From the NCBI RefSeq assembly GCF_900101815.1, contig NZ_FNAO01000007.1, positions 62,001-126,000 of the forward strand: a stretch of DNA of 64,000 bases, written 5' to 3'. The notes under the pieces were generated by a model. The model had not been told where the DNA came from and searched no databases. It saw nothing but the letters and a program-made list of their open reading frames with translations. The translations under genes and the position numbers were made by a program. Source of the DNA: Pricia antarctica (lineage in GTDB: Bacteria; Bacteroidota; Bacteroidia; Flavobacteriales; Flavobacteriaceae). Of the stretch, positions 1-9,878 are shown one piece after another; the first letter of the stretch is position 1; each line of letters begins with the position of its first letter.

Positions 1-490
1 AGGTAAAATGCAGCTCCTTTATGCTTCCTTCAATTGTACCAAAAAGCTCGATCAATTTTTGTTCCCGATGAGAGAAAATTTGCTGCAATTGCTTTTTAAC
101 TAAGATGGGATGCGCCAATTGGCCTAATATACCCAAAGGGAGCTTATAATCAATGATATCTTCCATCTCCGTTCCTCCCTGGATTTCATGTAGAAAATGC
201 TTATGGTGCCATAACGCATACGGTCCAAAACGCTGCTCGTCGACAAAATAGTCCCCCTCCTTAACATGTGTAATTTCCGTCACCCATTTGGTGGAGTACA
301 CTGGAAAAGGGGATACATTATAGGCTATAATCTGACCGGCGAACATCGGCCTATCGCCTCCCGACAAAATGTTGAACCCCATGTGTTCGGGCGTAATGAT
401 CTTTAAATTATTGGGGTCGGAAAGAAAATCCCATGCCTCCTGTTTTGAAACGGGTAAAGATTGTTTGGAGTGTAATTGATAGAGCTTCAC
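1..490 (-). CDS. SRPBCC family ligand-binding protein (partial, 3' end outside window)
   Basis: About 163 codons are open on the minus strand and run off the left edge. The reading begins at a GTG at 490 because no early in-frame ATG exists. The translation starts MKLYQLHSKQ and contains ITPEHMGFNIL, a tryptophan-rich middle and a C-terminal SIKELHF, which match the small SRPBCC (START-like) proteins common in Flavobacteriaceae. These form a hydrophobic pocket and usually have about 160 residues, so only a few codons should be missing. A TATATTTG element at 504-511 lies just upstream and supports the GTG start. The ligand is unknown. Confidence 0.75.
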   Translation of the reverse strand, partial: MKLYQLHSKQSLPVSKQEAWDFLSDPNNLKIITPEHMGFNILSGGDRPMFAGQIIAYNVSPFPVYSTKWVTEITHVKEGDYFVDEQRFGPYALWHHKHFLHEIQGGTEMEDIIDYKLPLGILGQLAHPILVKKQLQQIFSHREQKLIELFGTIEGSIKELHFT

Positions 491-503
491 AATATTGTTT
501 TTA

Positions 504-511
504 CAAATATA
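504..511 (-). promoter_or_regulatory. -7 promoter element TATATTTG
   Basis: On the minus strand this reads TATATTTG, a perfect match to the Bacteroidota -7 consensus TAnnTTTG. It sits 14 bases before the GTG start of the SRPBCC gene. No clear -33 TTTG was seen. Confidence 0.45.
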
Positions 512-718
512 AATCCAATTTTGTTTAACGAAAAATTATAGTGGTTAAACAAATAATAAAGTCGGCTGGTGCCAATAGTAGGAAGGCCACATGAATCACG
601 CTATCTAATCGGCAGATTACTCGGAACACCGTATGGAAGCGGAGTGAAATATGAATCGGATTTTACCCAAACGGGATTGATTTAAGATATCATTAACAGC
701 TGTACTGGCTGTTTAGAG

Positions 719-726
719 TAGCTTTG
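719..726 (+). promoter_or_regulatory. -7 promoter element TAGCTTTG
   Basis: TAGCTTTG matches TAnnTTTG. Transcription would start near 733, after the possible TTG start at 724 and before the ATG at 748. It therefore argues for 748 as the true start of the DUF2911 gene. Confidence 0.5.
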
Positions 727-747
727 TCAAAACTTAAAAACGAACAG

Positions 748-1593
748 ATGAAAAAATTATTACTATTAACAGCTTTTATTTTAGCGTCCTTGTCTTTGCA
801 AGCGCAAATAGAGACTCCGGCGCCCAGTCCCTTCTCAAAAGTGGAGCAGAAGGTGGGCTTGACCGACATAACCTTGGAATATTCCCGCCCTGCTATGCGC
901 GGCCGTACAATTTTTGGAGATTTGGTGCCTTATGATAAATTATGGCGCACCGGGGCCAATGCCAACACTAAAATCACCTTTGGCGACGATGTGACCATCG
1001 ATGGCCAAGATGTAAAAGCGGGTACTTACTCCATATTCACCAAACCGGGAGAATCCAGCTGGGAAGTATTTGTGTACGCCCAAGACGAAGGTGGTTTGCC
1101 CAAGGAATGGGATGAGAGTAGGGTTGCGGCCAAGACCGTTTCGCAAGTGGTTTCTTTGCCTATGAAAATTGAATCTTTCACTATAGGTTTTGATGATCTG
1201 GAATCGGGTTCCGCTATTTTGGGAATGATGTGGGAAAATGTCTATGTACCGGTAAAAATCGAAGTGCCCACCGAAAAAATGGTCTCTGAAAGTATAGAAA
1301 AAACGATGGGGGGAAATCCTAAAGCTGAAGATTATTACACCGCTGCCGTATATTACCTAGACTCGGATAAGGATATCAAAAAGGCCCAGGAGTGGATGGG
1401 CAAAGCTATGGAAATGACCGATGATCCGGCATATTGGCAATTACGTCAGCAGTCATTGATCCAAGCCAAGGCAGGTGATACAAAGGCCGCCATCAAAACC
1501 GCTAAAAACTCCCTTGCCAAAGCCAAGGAGGCCGGTAACGATGACTACGTTAAACTAAATACGGATTCATTGAAAGAATGGGGCGCAGAGTAA
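748..1593 (+). CDS. DUF2911 domain-containing exported protein
   Basis: 281 residues from the ATG at 748. An in-frame TTG at 724 overlaps the predicted promoter and would put eight residues before the signal peptide, so it is rejected. Residues 1-20 are a signal peptide ending LQAQ. Residues about 25-165 hold the DUF2911 core, with MRGRTIFGDLVPY and KLWRTGANANT followed by an AGTYSIFT strand. The last 100 residues are helical and TPR-like (YYLDSDKDIKKAQEWMGKAM). DUF2911 proteins are common periplasmic or secreted proteins in Bacteroidota with no proven activity. The gene stands alone and converges on the DUF5107 gene, with a shared terminator between them. Confidence 0.85.
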   Translation: MKKLLLLTAFILASLSLQAQIETPAPSPFSKVEQKVGLTDITLEYSRPAMRGRTIFGDLVPYDKLWRTGANANTKITFGDDVTIDGQDVKAGTYSIFTKPGESSWEVFVYAQDEGGLPKEWDESRVAAKTVSQVVSLPMKIESFTIGFDDLESGSAILGMMWENVYVPVKIEVPTEKMVSESIEKTMGGNPKAEDYYTAAVYYLDSDKDIKKAQEWMGKAMEMTDDPAYWQLRQQSLIQAKAGDTKAAIKTAKNSLAKAKEAGNDDYVKLNTDSLKEWGAE

Positions 1594-1634
1594 AAGGCAT
1601 CCTTTTTTAAAAAACAAGTTAAGACGAGTTCATT

Positions 1635-1666
1635 ATAAACCCTGGTTTTTACAAGCCAGGGTTTAT
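1635..1666. terminator. Bidirectional intrinsic terminator
   Basis: A perfect 11-bp stem (ATAAACCCTGG with CCAGGGTTTAT) encloses a 10-base loop and is T-rich on both sides. It lies between convergent genes and overlaps the TAA of the minus-strand gene ending at 1663. Confidence 0.8.
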
Positions 1667-4600
1667 TGTTTTAGTGACCAAGTGGCTATTTCAAGAACAT
1701 CCATTGGAACTAAATTTTCTGATTCAAGGACTTCTATTTCTTTGGTGTTGTTTTCATAGAGGGCAATTGCCAGTTTGCTTTTCGAATTAGTATCACCCGA
1801 AGTTTCTTTCAGTTTTGAAATATAGCCGGACAGCTTCCGATCTTCCCCCGATTTTTTCATCGCCAATAAACCGTATAGATGGTTTAAAGAATTTGAGTTC
1901 AGGTGATTTTGAGAGTATTCAACAATTCCATTAAGAAGCTCTTTACTTTTTTCGGTTTCCCCGGTTTCTTTTAGCGCTAAAGCCAATAGATAATCCTGTG
2001 CCCGTTCATCGGGAGTATAGGGCTTTCCCACACCGATGTTTTCAGGCCATTCTTTGGACTTTTCCAATATTTGTATCGCCTTCTTATAATTCTTACGCTC
2101 CAAATGCGATTTCGCAACACCTATATACGCCCTTTCGTATATATCACGACTTTCGCTGGCATGTTCGTAGGGCAGTACTTGAATATCCTTCAAAACAGAT
2201 AGCACTTTTTCGAACCGACCTGTGTTTAGCAAAGCTTTGGCGTGGGCCAAACCGATAGTGTAGTTTTTCGGAAATTTTGAAAAGGCTTTGTTTGATAATC
2301 CATAGGCTTCTTTGTAATTGGCATTTTTAAGCTGGAATTGAATATTCTCTTCCCAGACCTTCCAGTCATTGGGCTGCACATCCAAAGCTTTGGTTAGGTC
2401 TTTCGATGCGCTTGCGGCATCATCATCCCCTGTCATCTTTGCTCGGAACCTGTAGAAAATATCGGAATCAGGTTTATCGCCCAAAGCCTTTAAGAGGGAC
2501 TTCCCCTTTTCAATCTGTCCCACGGCCAAGTAGTTTTGTGCTAGGTAGTATACCACCTTCCAGTTATCGGATTGCTGTGCGGCCCATTCCATAACCGGAA
2601 GGGTTTCCCGGCGGTAGGGGGATACAAAGTCCACCTTCTCATTTGCGGTATCTTCCAGAAGCTTGCTGCTTTTTGTGGCATCCGTTTTTTGTAGTAAAAA
2701 GGCTTTCCAAATCTTATTTTTGGTATCTTTTTTATCTTGGTCCAATAGGTGAAGAGCTTCTTCCTCTAAGCCAAAACGTATGTATTGAATCGCAAGTCCC
2801 AAAAGGTTTTCCGACGGAAATTCATTGGTAAAGGCCAAGACGGAATTTTCTCCTTCCATAAAACTTTTTTCCGTTTGTATGAAATAATCCAAGGGAGCGA
2901 TTTCTGAAATCGCGGTTATTTCTTTTTCGAATTTCTCTTTTTGTTGGTTCTTTCGTGCGGAGACGGCCAATACTTTTCTGGCATTTAGGGCATACCGGTT
3001 GAAATCTAATGCTTTTTGGCCATATATTTCAGCCCTTTGGTAGTTTTTCGATGCCAAATAGAGTTCCGCCATTTGCGCAAAGGCGACGGATCGGTATTTG
3101 ACATCCCTGGCCGCCCAACCTAATGATTCTAGGGCGTTGATGGTATCGTTCATTGCGCGGTAAGTGATTCCCGCAATGTAATTGGCGCCGGAATTGTAGG
3201 TGTCCATTTTCAGCACGCTATTGGTATGTTGCAGGGCGGCACTGTAATCCGCTTTTCGATATTCGAGTTGAGCCAATTTGATAAGGCCAACCCGATGCGA
3301 AGGGTCCAACCGGACCAGTTCCGATAATTTCCTACGGGCCAGATCGTACTCGCGGAACTCCATGGCTTCCGTACCCTCGGCAAGTAATTGTTCCGATGGG
3401 GATACCTGTAGTTTTTGATCAGGATTAAAAGGCCTTTTCAGAAGGTTTGTCTTCGGATTGTTGGTATAAGACAGTTCGGTACCTTCGATAAAAACCCGTA
3501 TGCTATCGGATGCCCGTACGGGAAGGGATTTGGAGAAAATTTCCATGGGCCGTAACTTCAGTTTTTCGGTGAGGGATGTTTCTCCATTGAGGACGACTGT
3601 AATTTTGGAATCGAGATTTTGCAAGGCGTTCAGTCCGATTTTAAGCTGACCCCCATCCTTTTCAACATTTAGGACCCCTTCCTCGGAAGCATCTACCATG
3701 CCCCCAATCTCTTTATAGGGAAACCAGATTTCGTGCCATTTGTCCATCATATAGGGGTCAAACCCGACTTGACTAATAGGGTTGATGGCCCCACCGGAAT
3801 ACTGGTCGAGCAACCTGCCCGCCTGAAATTCGATGTATTGCCCGTCGGAATCGGTCAGCAAATCTTCCCAAATACCACCGGAGCGGGACAAGGCCCACAG
3901 CCATAATTTTTGTCCTGGCATTTCTTCGTAAGGGGCCCATTGGCCGAAACCGAAGTTGCGATCGTGGTAATAGCCACCGAAAAAATCATTGTATTCCCCG
4001 ACGACATGGTAAGATTTTGCAGGTCCGAAATCATTGTTTTTGTACAACGACAGGTTTCGGCCGTCCTCATCAATAGGCCAGGTATGGGCATTTCCATTAT
4101 GCCCTACATAGGTATTGCCGGGAATGAAGAATTCAAGGTCATTGGTAGCCACCGCCGCGGCCGTCATCCAATTGTAATAGGATTCCGTTAAGGGGGATGC
4201 GTTATACCAAGAGGCGTTAGTCTCGAAATAGGCCTTGTCCTTTTCTAAACGGATTTCGACCGTCCAAGAGGTGTTTGACGGAAGGTCGGTAGCGCCCACA
4301 ATACAGCTTACGCTGCCATCGGCATTGGTCCGAGTGATATAATCGACCGGGGTAGCCGTAGAAGGATGATGTCCGATAATACCGAAATTGAATTCGATAC
4401 CGCCCGAGGTCCATGGGCCGCGCATGGCGATATTACGGAATTTGACGACTTCGTTCTTGTATAGAAATTCTTCCCCCGTACTTTTTTCGATGGCGCCCCA
4501 GACCTTTCCCCCAATTTCGGGAAGCACCATTACTTTGATATATTCATTTTCCAAGGTGACGACCTTCCAATCTTTCTTCTTGGACGTATGTTCGTATTCC

Positions 4601-4785
4601 TCGAACTTGAAATACGGGTATATTTTTGGATTCTCGGCAAGGATGGGCACGGGATTTGGTTTTGAGAACCCGTAGGTTTCCAAGGATTGTATTTCTTCCT
4701 TTATAGTTACGGATTGTGCCCGGGTTGCCGAACCCATTAGAATGGTCATAAAAAGGAATGCAAAGTAACTTAGCTGTCGAATCAT
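1663..4785 (-). CDS. DUF5107 and TPR repeat exported protein
   Basis: 1040 residues. Residues 1-23 are a signal peptide (ending RAQ). Residues about 35-345 form the DUF5107 domain, with strings such as VMVLPEIGGKVWGAIEKS, GGIEFNFG and PFNFGxxHHP-like text; this fold is thought to resemble the mutarotase-like beta-sandwich of sugar-active enzymes. From about residue 470 to the end there are many TPR helices (for example AMEFREYDLARRKLSELVRLDP and YSAALQHTNSVLKMD). The gene starts 35 bases after the FG-GAP gene, so they are probably co-transcribed. In Bacteroidota such proteins often accompany SusCD loci. Whether the domain binds or cleaves carbohydrate is not known. Confidence 0.85.
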   Translation of the reverse strand: MIRQLSYFAFLFMTILMGSATRAQSVTIKEEIQSLETYGFSKPNPVPILAENPKIYPYFKFEEYEHTSKKKDWKVVTLENEYIKVMVLPEIGGKVWGAIEKSTGEEFLYKNEVVKFRNIAMRGPWTSGGIEFNFGIIGHHPSTATPVDYITRTNADGSVSCIVGATDLPSNTSWTVEIRLEKDKAYFETNASWYNASPLTESYYNWMTAAAVATNDLEFFIPGNTYVGHNGNAHTWPIDEDGRNLSLYKNNDFGPAKSYHVVGEYNDFFGGYYHDRNFGFGQWAPYEEMPGQKLWLWALSRSGGIWEDLLTDSDGQYIEFQAGRLLDQYSGGAINPISQVGFDPYMMDKWHEIWFPYKEIGGMVDASEEGVLNVEKDGGQLKIGLNALQNLDSKITVVLNGETSLTEKLKLRPMEIFSKSLPVRASDSIRVFIEGTELSYTNNPKTNLLKRPFNPDQKLQVSPSEQLLAEGTEAMEFREYDLARRKLSELVRLDPSHRVGLIKLAQLEYRKADYSAALQHTNSVLKMDTYNSGANYIAGITYRAMNDTINALESLGWAARDVKYRSVAFAQMAELYLASKNYQRAEIYGQKALDFNRYALNARKVLAVSARKNQQKEKFEKEITAISEIAPLDYFIQTEKSFMEGENSVLAFTNEFPSENLLGLAIQYIRFGLEEEALHLLDQDKKDTKNKIWKAFLLQKTDATKSSKLLEDTANEKVDFVSPYRRETLPVMEWAAQQSDNWKVVYYLAQNYLAVGQIEKGKSLLKALGDKPDSDIFYRFRAKMTGDDDAASASKDLTKALDVQPNDWKVWEENIQFQLKNANYKEAYGLSNKAFSKFPKNYTIGLAHAKALLNTGRFEKVLSVLKDIQVLPYEHASESRDIYERAYIGVAKSHLERKNYKKAIQILEKSKEWPENIGVGKPYTPDERAQDYLLALALKETGETEKSKELLNGIVEYSQNHLNSNSLNHLYGLLAMKKSGEDRKLSGYISKLKETSGDTNSKSKLAIALYENNTKEIEVLESENLVPMDVLEIATWSLKQ

Positions 4786-4820
4786 TTTGATTGGGTTTGA
4801 AATTGGTAGAATTATACGAA

Positions 4821-7800
4821 TTATTTCACTTCATAGGTTTTCACTCCCTCATCGTTTCTTGCAAAAAGGAGAAGTTGTTTTCCGTCTGCCATTTGAATGG
4901 AGGAGATATCCCTAATTTCCCCATCGATATTGAGTCCGCTTTCTTGCGTACTTACCGGTTCAAAATTGCCCTTGCCATTTCCTAATAACAGCAAGCCTTT
5001 ATTGGCATCGTACCGACCGTACTTTACTCGGGTACCAAAGAAGTTGCCGGCGAGAATCACATCCAAATTTCCATCGGTATTAAAATCTTGGGCAAGTATG
5101 CCGTAAATAGGGGAAAACTGTGCGGGAGCGGGTAAGGGGCTTACTTTAAATTTATTGTTGCCCAGGTTTTCGATATAGCTGGTCGCGAAATTTTTGGCTT
5201 TCAGAATTTTTGCGTCGGAAAGTTCTTCGGATGTAAAGATGTCCGTGATTTTTTCATCGGCGTAGTCGGAATAATTCACGTACTTTCTTTTAAGGCCACT
5301 GAGCTGTCCCAGCAGGTCATCCTTTGAGAATACGGGATAACTCTCGCCCATGATATAGGAAGTCATAATCGGGTCAAGCGAACCGTTACCGTCAAAATCT
5401 TTATAGTACATCTGCACGGGTTCGTCAGGGGATGCTTTCAATTGGGAGTTGAGCCCGAAATTCCCCACGATATAGTCCATATCGCCATCGTTGTCAAAGT
5501 CACCTTGCGCGATGCGGTTCCACCAGCCTTGGGAATCCGTTAATCCGGAATTCACATTTAGTTCGGTCAATCGACCGCCCGTATTTTCAAAAGCGCGGAT
5601 GGCCATAAACTCCCCAACTAGCATCAAGTCCGCTTTACCATCCCCGTTAAAATCGGTCCAAATCGCATCGGTAACCATTCCGGGGGATTCGAGAGCAGCG
5701 CTTACCGATGCGGTGATATCCTTAAAATTTCCATTCCCGTCGTTTTTAAGGATATAACTTCTTGTAGCGATCGGATATTGGCCGGGTATGCCCCTTCCAC
5801 CAACGAACAGATCTTGGTCACCATCATTGTCAAAATCGTTGGCGGTCACGCATGAACCGCTAACGGCCATCGGTGGGAGGGAAGTGGGGTTGTTTTTAAA
5901 CCCGCCCTTCCCGTTGTTGAAGTACAACCGGTCTTGTAGTTCCGGGGCATCGATTTCAAATTCGTTGCTTCCGCTGACCACGTAAAGGTCGAGATCACCA
6001 TCGTTGTCGGCATCAAAGAAAAGGGCGTCTATGTCTTCCGATCCGGAATCGGCATCGAAAGCCTCCCTTGTTGTCTTGAATTCACCTTTTTTGGTCTGTA
6101 ACAGCACTTCACCGGGACTTCCTTTGGCCCCTCCTATAAAAATATCATCCAGGCCATCGCCATTTACATCGCCCTTGGTCAATTTCGGGCCTTGGGTCGA
6201 GAGTTTGTGGGGCAGCAGTTGTTCGCGCTTAAAATCGGTATAGTTGTCCTCTATATGTATATATGGGATCAGACTATCTTGGGAAACATCTTTAAAATAT
6301 ATTTGATTGGATGCTTCTACCGTATTCTGAGCTTCTTTGTTCCGCACTTTTTTGGATTCACTTTGTTGGACCAAAAGCGTTTGATTCGTCTTGACATTTG
6401 TTAGGGTCTGTTTTCTGGTATCGGGCCATAACACGGTAAGACTATCAACCTGTTTAGCATCACTCAGACCGAAGACCAAGGTATAATCTACCGAAGATTG
6501 GTAGCCCCTGGTAGGTATCAGTTCTTGCACGAGCTTTTGTCCCCCGTTGTGAACGGTAACTTTAGATCCGATACCAAAAGTATTTTTGCCATCCCCTTTC
6601 AATTGAATTTTCAGGTAGTGGTTGTCAGTAAACTTTTCTGTATTGTTACGGTACACAAAGGCTGCGGACTCAATATTGTTGACCACCAGATCAAGATCCC
6701 CATCATTGTCCAGATCACCGTAGGCCGCACCGTTGGATAATGACTTTTGGTCAAGGCCCCAAGCGGAGTTTACCTTGGTAAAGGTCAAGTCGCCGTTGTT
6801 GTGATAGGTGTAGTTTTCTTCGATTGTAGACGGTATGTTTTTTAGGAGTTCCGTTATCGCGGTTTGTTTTCCGGTCTTGTTCTCCTTAAGCTTTTCTTGA
6901 ACCGCAAAGTTCATAAAATCCATGTTTGTATAATCGCGTTTGTAACCGTTTGTAATGAATACGTCTTTAAAACCGTCGTTGTCGAGATCGGCAAAAAGGG
7001 ACGCCCAGCTCCAATCTGTATTCGAAATGCCGGAAAACTGACCGATTTCGGAAAACGACTGTCCCTTATTGTTCAATTGTAACATGTTACGCATGGTCTG
7101 ATTGTAAAATCCCGATTGGACCAATAGTTGGTATTTGTCGTAATTATCAGGTCCAGAAACCATTTTTTGACGGATATTGCCCTCGGGTAGCATATCCAAT
7201 GTCATGATATCTGTGTAACCGTCATTGTTGATGTCGGCGATGTCGGATCCCATAGAGAACAAGGAGGTATGTCCGATAAAGTGCTCCAAGTTTTCAGAAA
7301 ACGTGCCGTCTTGATTATTGATGTAAAGATAATCCTGTTCGTTATAGTCGTTGGATATGTATATATCTAACCAGCCATCGTCGTTGATGTCTGAAATGGC
7401 CAGGCCCAATCCGAAACCAAGAACGTTCGAAATTAACCCCGCCGCTTCACTTACATCCGTGAATTTTCCGTTATCGTTTCGATACAGTTTGTCTGAAAAG
7501 GACGGATTTTTTTTATTTTTTAAGGAAGCTGTTATATGGCCGAACCCAGCAAATTCTTGGGTGGAATGGTTCAAGACGTAAAGGTCAAGGTCACCATCTT
7601 TGTCATAATCAAAAAAAGTGGCCTGAGTGGAATACCCCGTATCGTCTATTCCGTATTCAGATGCTTTTTCCGTAAAAGAGACTTGTCCCGATTCCGCAGA
7701 AGGGCCGTTATTGATAAAGAGTAAATTTTTACGTTTGGAAGGGTTGGGAGCAGCCGAGCGACATACATAGATGTCCAACAATCCATCGGCGTTGACATCG

Positions 7801-8150
7801 GCCATTGTCGTTCCTGTGTTCCATAAACCCGCTGCGAAAACACCTGCTTCTTTCGCGATTTCCACAAATTCGAAATTTCCTTTATTTAGATAAAGATGGC
7901 TGCCGACCATGTTGCCCGTGAAATAAATATCGGGTAGACTATCATTATTGATGTCCCCGATGGAAACACCACCTCCATTATAAAGATAACCGTAGGTCAG
8001 TACATTGAATTCTTCGGTTTCCTGAACAAGGTTTTTGAAGTTTATACCTGTTGTTTTGGGGGATAGCAGCGTGAATTGTTTGTTGTCATCTTCCTGTTGG
8101 CAAGAATAGATTAAGGTGATTAGTAGACAAAGTTTTAAGATAGTACGCAT
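4821..8150 (-). CDS. FG-GAP/VCBS repeat lipoprotein with ASPIC/UnbV domain (CRTAC1-like)
   Basis: 1109 residues with a lipobox ending in Cys17 (LIYSC). The chain has many FG-GAP/VCBS blade repeats with calcium-binding signatures of the type DINNDSLPDIYF and DFDNDGDQDLFV, in two sets. An ASPIC/UnbV segment at about residues 515-590 (IGSKVTVHNGGQ, RGYQSSVD, LTVLWPDTRKQ) separates them. The architecture matches CRTAC1-family secreted proteins, which often lie beside SusCD pairs. A beta-propeller surface role in ligand binding or adhesion is likely but unproven. A strong terminator at 8205-8230 separates it from susD, so it is either independently transcribed or expressed at a reduced level. It probably forms an operon with the DUF5107 gene. 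Confidence 0.88.
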   Translation of the reverse strand: MRTILKLCLLITLIYSCQQEDDNKQFTLLSPKTTGINFKNLVQETEEFNVLTYGYLYNGGGVSIGDINNDSLPDIYFTGNMVGSHLYLNKGNFEFVEIAKEAGVFAAGLWNTGTTMADVNADGLLDIYVCRSAAPNPSKRKNLLFINNGPSAESGQVSFTEKASEYGIDDTGYSTQATFFDYDKDGDLDLYVLNHSTQEFAGFGHITASLKNKKNPSFSDKLYRNDNGKFTDVSEAAGLISNVLGFGLGLAISDINDDGWLDIYISNDYNEQDYLYINNQDGTFSENLEHFIGHTSLFSMGSDIADINNDGYTDIMTLDMLPEGNIRQKMVSGPDNYDKYQLLVQSGFYNQTMRNMLQLNNKGQSFSEIGQFSGISNTDWSWASLFADLDNDGFKDVFITNGYKRDYTNMDFMNFAVQEKLKENKTGKQTAITELLKNIPSTIEENYTYHNNGDLTFTKVNSAWGLDQKSLSNGAAYGDLDNDGDLDLVVNNIESAAFVYRNNTEKFTDNHYLKIQLKGDGKNTFGIGSKVTVHNGGQKLVQELIPTRGYQSSVDYTLVFGLSDAKQVDSLTVLWPDTRKQTLTNVKTNQTLLVQQSESKKVRNKEAQNTVEASNQIYFKDVSQDSLIPYIHIEDNYTDFKREQLLPHKLSTQGPKLTKGDVNGDGLDDIFIGGAKGSPGEVLLQTKKGEFKTTREAFDADSGSEDIDALFFDADNDGDLDLYVVSGSNEFEIDAPELQDRLYFNNGKGGFKNNPTSLPPMAVSGSCVTANDFDNDGDQDLFVGGRGIPGQYPIATRSYILKNDGNGNFKDITASVSAALESPGMVTDAIWTDFNGDGKADLMLVGEFMAIRAFENTGGRLTELNVNSGLTDSQGWWNRIAQGDFDNDGDMDYIVGNFGLNSQLKASPDEPVQMYYKDFDGNGSLDPIMTSYIMGESYPVFSKDDLLGQLSGLKRKYVNYSDYADEKITDIFTSEELSDAKILKAKNFATSYIENLGNNKFKVSPLPAPAQFSPIYGILAQDFNTDGNLDVILAGNFFGTRVKYGRYDANKGLLLLGNGKGNFEPVSTQESGLNIDGEIRDISSIQMADGKQLLLFARNDEGVKTYEVK

Positions 8151-8204
8151 AACATATTGAATAAGGGTACTGTAAATTTACTAGTTGGCAATTTCATTTT
8201 ACAA

Positions 8205-8230
8205 AAAAGACCGCTTTAAAGCGGTCTTTT
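8205..8230 (-). terminator. Intrinsic terminator after susD
   Basis: AAAAGACCGC and GCGGTCTTTT form a perfect 10-bp stem around TTTAAA, with a T-run on the exit side. It lies 22 bases past the susD stop. Confidence 0.85.
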
Positions 8231-8251
8231 ATTTAATAAAAATCTGAAATA

Positions 8252-9847
8252 TTAGTTTTTTGCATCCCACCATAGTTTGGTTGTGCCCAAATCAGGTCCT
8301 CCCAATAAATTGGCAACCGCCGCTTCTGTTGCGGCGGTATTGTCAGCATATTCAGTTGCAGTATAGGTCACCCTTCTCGGTAACTTGTCTACTGGAATAT
8401 TGGGGTTGATACTATTCAATCGATTATAAAGTGTAGGGTAGCCAGTTCTTCTACGCTCCGCATACGCTTCTTCACTATCCGGCCACAGTGCAATCCATTT
8501 TTGGGTAATAATCTGTTCCAGCTGTTCTTCTTGGGCGCCCCCTGCATTATAAGCCACGGGTACAGTAGATACAGGCGGCGTAGTGCCGTCAAATGATGAT
8601 GGTGTCAACATACTGGTCACGTAATCTTCACCGGACAGGTTATTTCCGTCGTAACCGAGTTGTAAATGACTGGCAACGATACCTTGATTGTACAACTCTT
8701 CGGCCGTTCCTCCCATAGCCCAACCTCGAAGTGCACCTTCGGCTCTCAAGAAATAAGGCTCTGCTGAAGCCATCACCACCCATGCAGGGCCTGGATCTCC
8801 TCCCAATGTATATGGAGCTGCCATGTTAGAGGCCAAATCATTAAAATTAGTGGTTGCTTTAGATTCAGATGTTTGTCCGTTACGCATTCCTTCATAAGGA
8901 AAGTCAACACCAGCAGGGTCATCTGTCGGGTCTGGAATAACGGCAGGAGCAAAATAGCTAGCCATTCGGGGATCTTGATATCCTTTTAAGATACTTTCCA
9001 TATCTGCACTCATTCGGAATTCTCCCCATTGAGTAATCGTGGTATAACTATTCTGGAAATTAATATCGGTTTTAATCATGGCATTATCGTCGTTAGATAG
9101 CATTACACCATCGGCGACCGCTTTTTCAGCATTACTTTGTGCAAGAGCTGGAGCCACATACGACACGCGCATTGCCAGACGCAAGCGTAACGTATTGGCA
9201 AACTTTAACCAAGAGTCTACATCGCCACCAAAAATCACATCATTTCCACCTAAAAACGAGGTTCCACCGGCATTGGCCTTAAGAACGGTCGCGGCCTCTT
9301 CCAGGGAAGTAAAGAAATCATTATAAATCGCTTCTTGTGAATCGTAAGGAACTTCTTTCTCCAAATTCCCGAAACTTAAGTAAGGGATAGGACCCCATAA
9401 ATCCGTAATTCTATGATAGGCATAGACTCGCCAAACTTTCATCATTGCGTTTTCGACGGTAAAACCGAGCTCTTCAGCAGAGTCTTCGGAAAATTTAATA
9501 AGTGGAGCTGGTCGTTGATAGAAATAACTGTAAGCCCCGTTCAACCAACCTCCGACCAATTCAAATTGATCACTGCCAAAATTGGCCGCGGTAGTAGCAA
9601 AATAGTTGGCATAGATGTCCGGAAAAAGTGAGTGTCCCAACTGAAAAGGCCCCCTGGCCTGATCAAAAGGTAAATAATTTGGCGTATATAAAGCCCTTTT
9701 AAAAAACAAAGGATATTCAGCTGCCGTAACCGCATCTTCAGTAAAATTCTTGGGATCGGTGTTCAATTCGGTGAAATCATCGGTACAACTTGTGACATAT
9801 GTTAGCAGTAATATGCCTAAACACAGTTCTTTTATTCTTTTCTTCAT
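8252..9847 (-). CDS. SusD/RagB-family outer-membrane lipoprotein (SusD-like_2 type)
   Basis: 531 residues with a lipoprotein signal ending at Cys21 (YVTSC). The N-terminal FTELNTDPKNF, the central WRVYAYHRITDLWGPIPY and the C-terminal QKWIALWPDSEEAYAERRR match SusD/RagB nutrient-binding lipoproteins, in particular the short SusD-like_2 class often paired with TonB receptors for peptides or small glycans. SusD forms the lid on its SusC partner at the cell surface. The gene begins 31 bases after susC in one operon and is followed by a terminator. The substrate cannot be deduced because no hydrolase is co-transcribed. Confidence 0.93.
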   Translation of the reverse strand: MKKRIKELCLGILLLTYVTSCTDDFTELNTDPKNFTEDAVTAAEYPLFFKRALYTPNYLPFDQARGPFQLGHSLFPDIYANYFATTAANFGSDQFELVGGWLNGAYSYFYQRPAPLIKFSEDSAEELGFTVENAMMKVWRVYAYHRITDLWGPIPYLSFGNLEKEVPYDSQEAIYNDFFTSLEEAATVLKANAGGTSFLGGNDVIFGGDVDSWLKFANTLRLRLAMRVSYVAPALAQSNAEKAVADGVMLSNDDNAMIKTDINFQNSYTTITQWGEFRMSADMESILKGYQDPRMASYFAPAVIPDPTDDPAGVDFPYEGMRNGQTSESKATTNFNDLASNMAAPYTLGGDPGPAWVVMASAEPYFLRAEGALRGWAMGGTAEELYNQGIVASHLQLGYDGNNLSGEDYVTSMLTPSSFDGTTPPVSTVPVAYNAGGAQEEQLEQIITQKWIALWPDSEEAYAERRRTGYPTLYNRLNSINPNIPVDKLPRRVTYTATEYADNTAATEAAVANLLGGPDLGTTKLWWDAKN

Positions 9848-9878
9848 GTTTTTTCTTTTAAGATATTACAATTTTTTT